Source: Stentor coeruleus
Taxonomy: Eukaryota; Ciliophora; Heterotrichea; Heterotrichida; Stentoridae
Assembly (NCBI GenBank): GCA_001970955.1
Contig: MPUH01000103.1
Span: 43,338-107,337 of the forward strand
Direction: 5' to 3'
DNA: 64,000 nucleotides
Part shown: one piece after another, positions 63,478-64,000 of the stretch
How positions within the stretch are numbered: position 1 is the stretch's first letter
How the letters are laid out: every line of letters begins with the position of its first letter
Program-made: the position numbers and the translations under genes
Notes under the pieces: generated by a model
The model's input: only the letters and a program-made list of their open reading frames with translations
Told to the model about the DNA's origin: nothing
Database searches by the model: none

Positions 63478-63966
63478 TTATTTGTCATTAGGAGCATCTA
63501 ATGCTAATTTTATATCATCATAGATTTTGACATTTAATCTAAAACACTTCCTATTATATCTTTTTTAGCATATTCACCATCTGCCGTTTTACTAAATAAA
63601 TCTAGAGCATCTTTAGTATTTTCAATTCTGTCTTAAATTGATTCATTAATGATGATGCATAATTTACTAATGCTTTTAAATCTGTTAATTGTCCTTCTAT
63701 TGGTTTTAAATAATCTTTAATTGTTTGTAAATGGGACCAATATATAATGCCTTTAATTCCTCTACTATTTTTATATATGCATCTTGATTTTGTGGTATTA
63801 ATCCACGAACTACAACTTCGAAATTTGCTAATGCATTTGTTTGTAAATCTTTCAAATCATCTACTTTTGGTAATGTACCTAAAAATGTTTTAACTTTAGC
63901 AATATCATTTTTTATATTAGCTTGTTAACCCTTTAAAGCACCTATGGCAGCATTTTGTATTTCTTG
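63478..63966 (-). pseudogene. shattered coding frame running into the telomere
   Basis: The minus strand reads straight out of the telomere repeat into coding-like sequence: EIQNAAIGALKG, a TAA, QANIKNDIAKVKTFLGTLPK, LQTNALANFEVVVRGLIPQ. It then continues with three frame changes (IKDYLKPIEGQLTDLKALVN; IENTKDALDLFSKTADGEYA; LNVKIYDDIKLALDAPNDK) to TAA at 63478. It is helical, lacks a start and has unusually TTA/GCA-rich codons compared with neighbours. It is the C-terminal remnant of a gene whose 5' part was lost at the chromosome end, or an intact piece garbled by low-quality terminal sequence. The family is unknown. Confidence 0.5.
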
Positions 63967-64000
63967 TGTTAGGGTGTTAGGGGTTAGGGTGTTAGGGTGT
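63967..64000 (+). repeat. telomere: TGTTAGGG repeats
   Basis: Units in order: TGTTAGGG, TGTTAGGG, GTTAGGG (one base short), TGTTAGGG, then TGT at the window edge. This is the G-rich strand of the heterotrich CCCTAACA telomere, pointing outward, so the right end of the window is a chromosome end. Confidence 0.92.

Overview
The window looks like the end of a macronuclear chromosome from a heterotrich ciliate, most likely Stentor or a close relative. Three things in the sequence support this. (1) It ends in a run of TGTTAGGG units (63967-64000), the G-rich strand of the CCCTAACA telomere repeat reported for heterotrichs. (2) Genes are split by 15-16 nt GTA...AG introns, the size known for Stentor. 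(3) Trp is read from TGG and no TGA occurs inside a conserved frame, so the UGA=Trp code of Blepharisma does not apply. All 32 stop codons I could inspect are TAA (18) or TAG (14), none TGA. The DNA is AT-rich and gene-dense, with spacers often only tens of bases long.

Layout. 1-8.0 kb: mitochondrial HSP60 (cut by the window edge), a zinc-finger/coiled-coil gene, a 5'-truncated kelch fragment, two small divergent hypotheticals, a zinc-finger+kelch gene and a CaaX-ended protein. 8-15.3 kb: anoctamin, an AGC-like kinase, BRCC36-type deubiquitinase and a TMEM209-like protein. 15.9-26.3 kb: kinesin-13, ribosomal protein uL13, a CX9C protein, METTL18-like methyltransferase, an LRR/coiled-coil CaaX protein and two coiled-coil genes. 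27.5-34.8 kb: one 2445-residue surface protein with Notch-type (LNR) repeats, a predicted beta-helix and a multi-pass C terminus. 36-45.2 kb: a cyclin, an MFS transporter, fumarase, an Rh-type ammonia channel and PP1. 45.8-55.4 kb: an FHA protein, a kelch-PP1 phosphatase (PPKL), a polo-like kinase, a kelch-like gene, a small spliced gene and an unknown. 55.4-64 kb: gene-poor, with a decayed beta-propeller gene, a damaged ABCA transporter, a Rab-like GTPase and a shattered frame running into the telomere.

Genes that single-frame reading misses or splits were rebuilt by eye with 15-16 nt introns. These are BRCC36, the CX9C gene, the LRR/coiled-coil gene (two frames joined), the cyclin, FHA (four exons), PPKL (new start), the Rab gene and a small orphan. 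HSP60 is also missed by a search for complete frames because it is open at the window edge.

Many genes belong to signalling and the cytoskeleton/cell cycle (PP1, PPKL, PLK, an AGC kinase, cyclin, kinesin-13, FHA, Rab), but nothing suggests operons. Two structural features run across the window: very strong strand asymmetry of intergenic DNA that follows gene orientation, and several spacers holding decayed coding sequence. Four single-N positions flanked by exact direct repeats are almost certainly assembly joins. All assignments were made by eye, with no database search.
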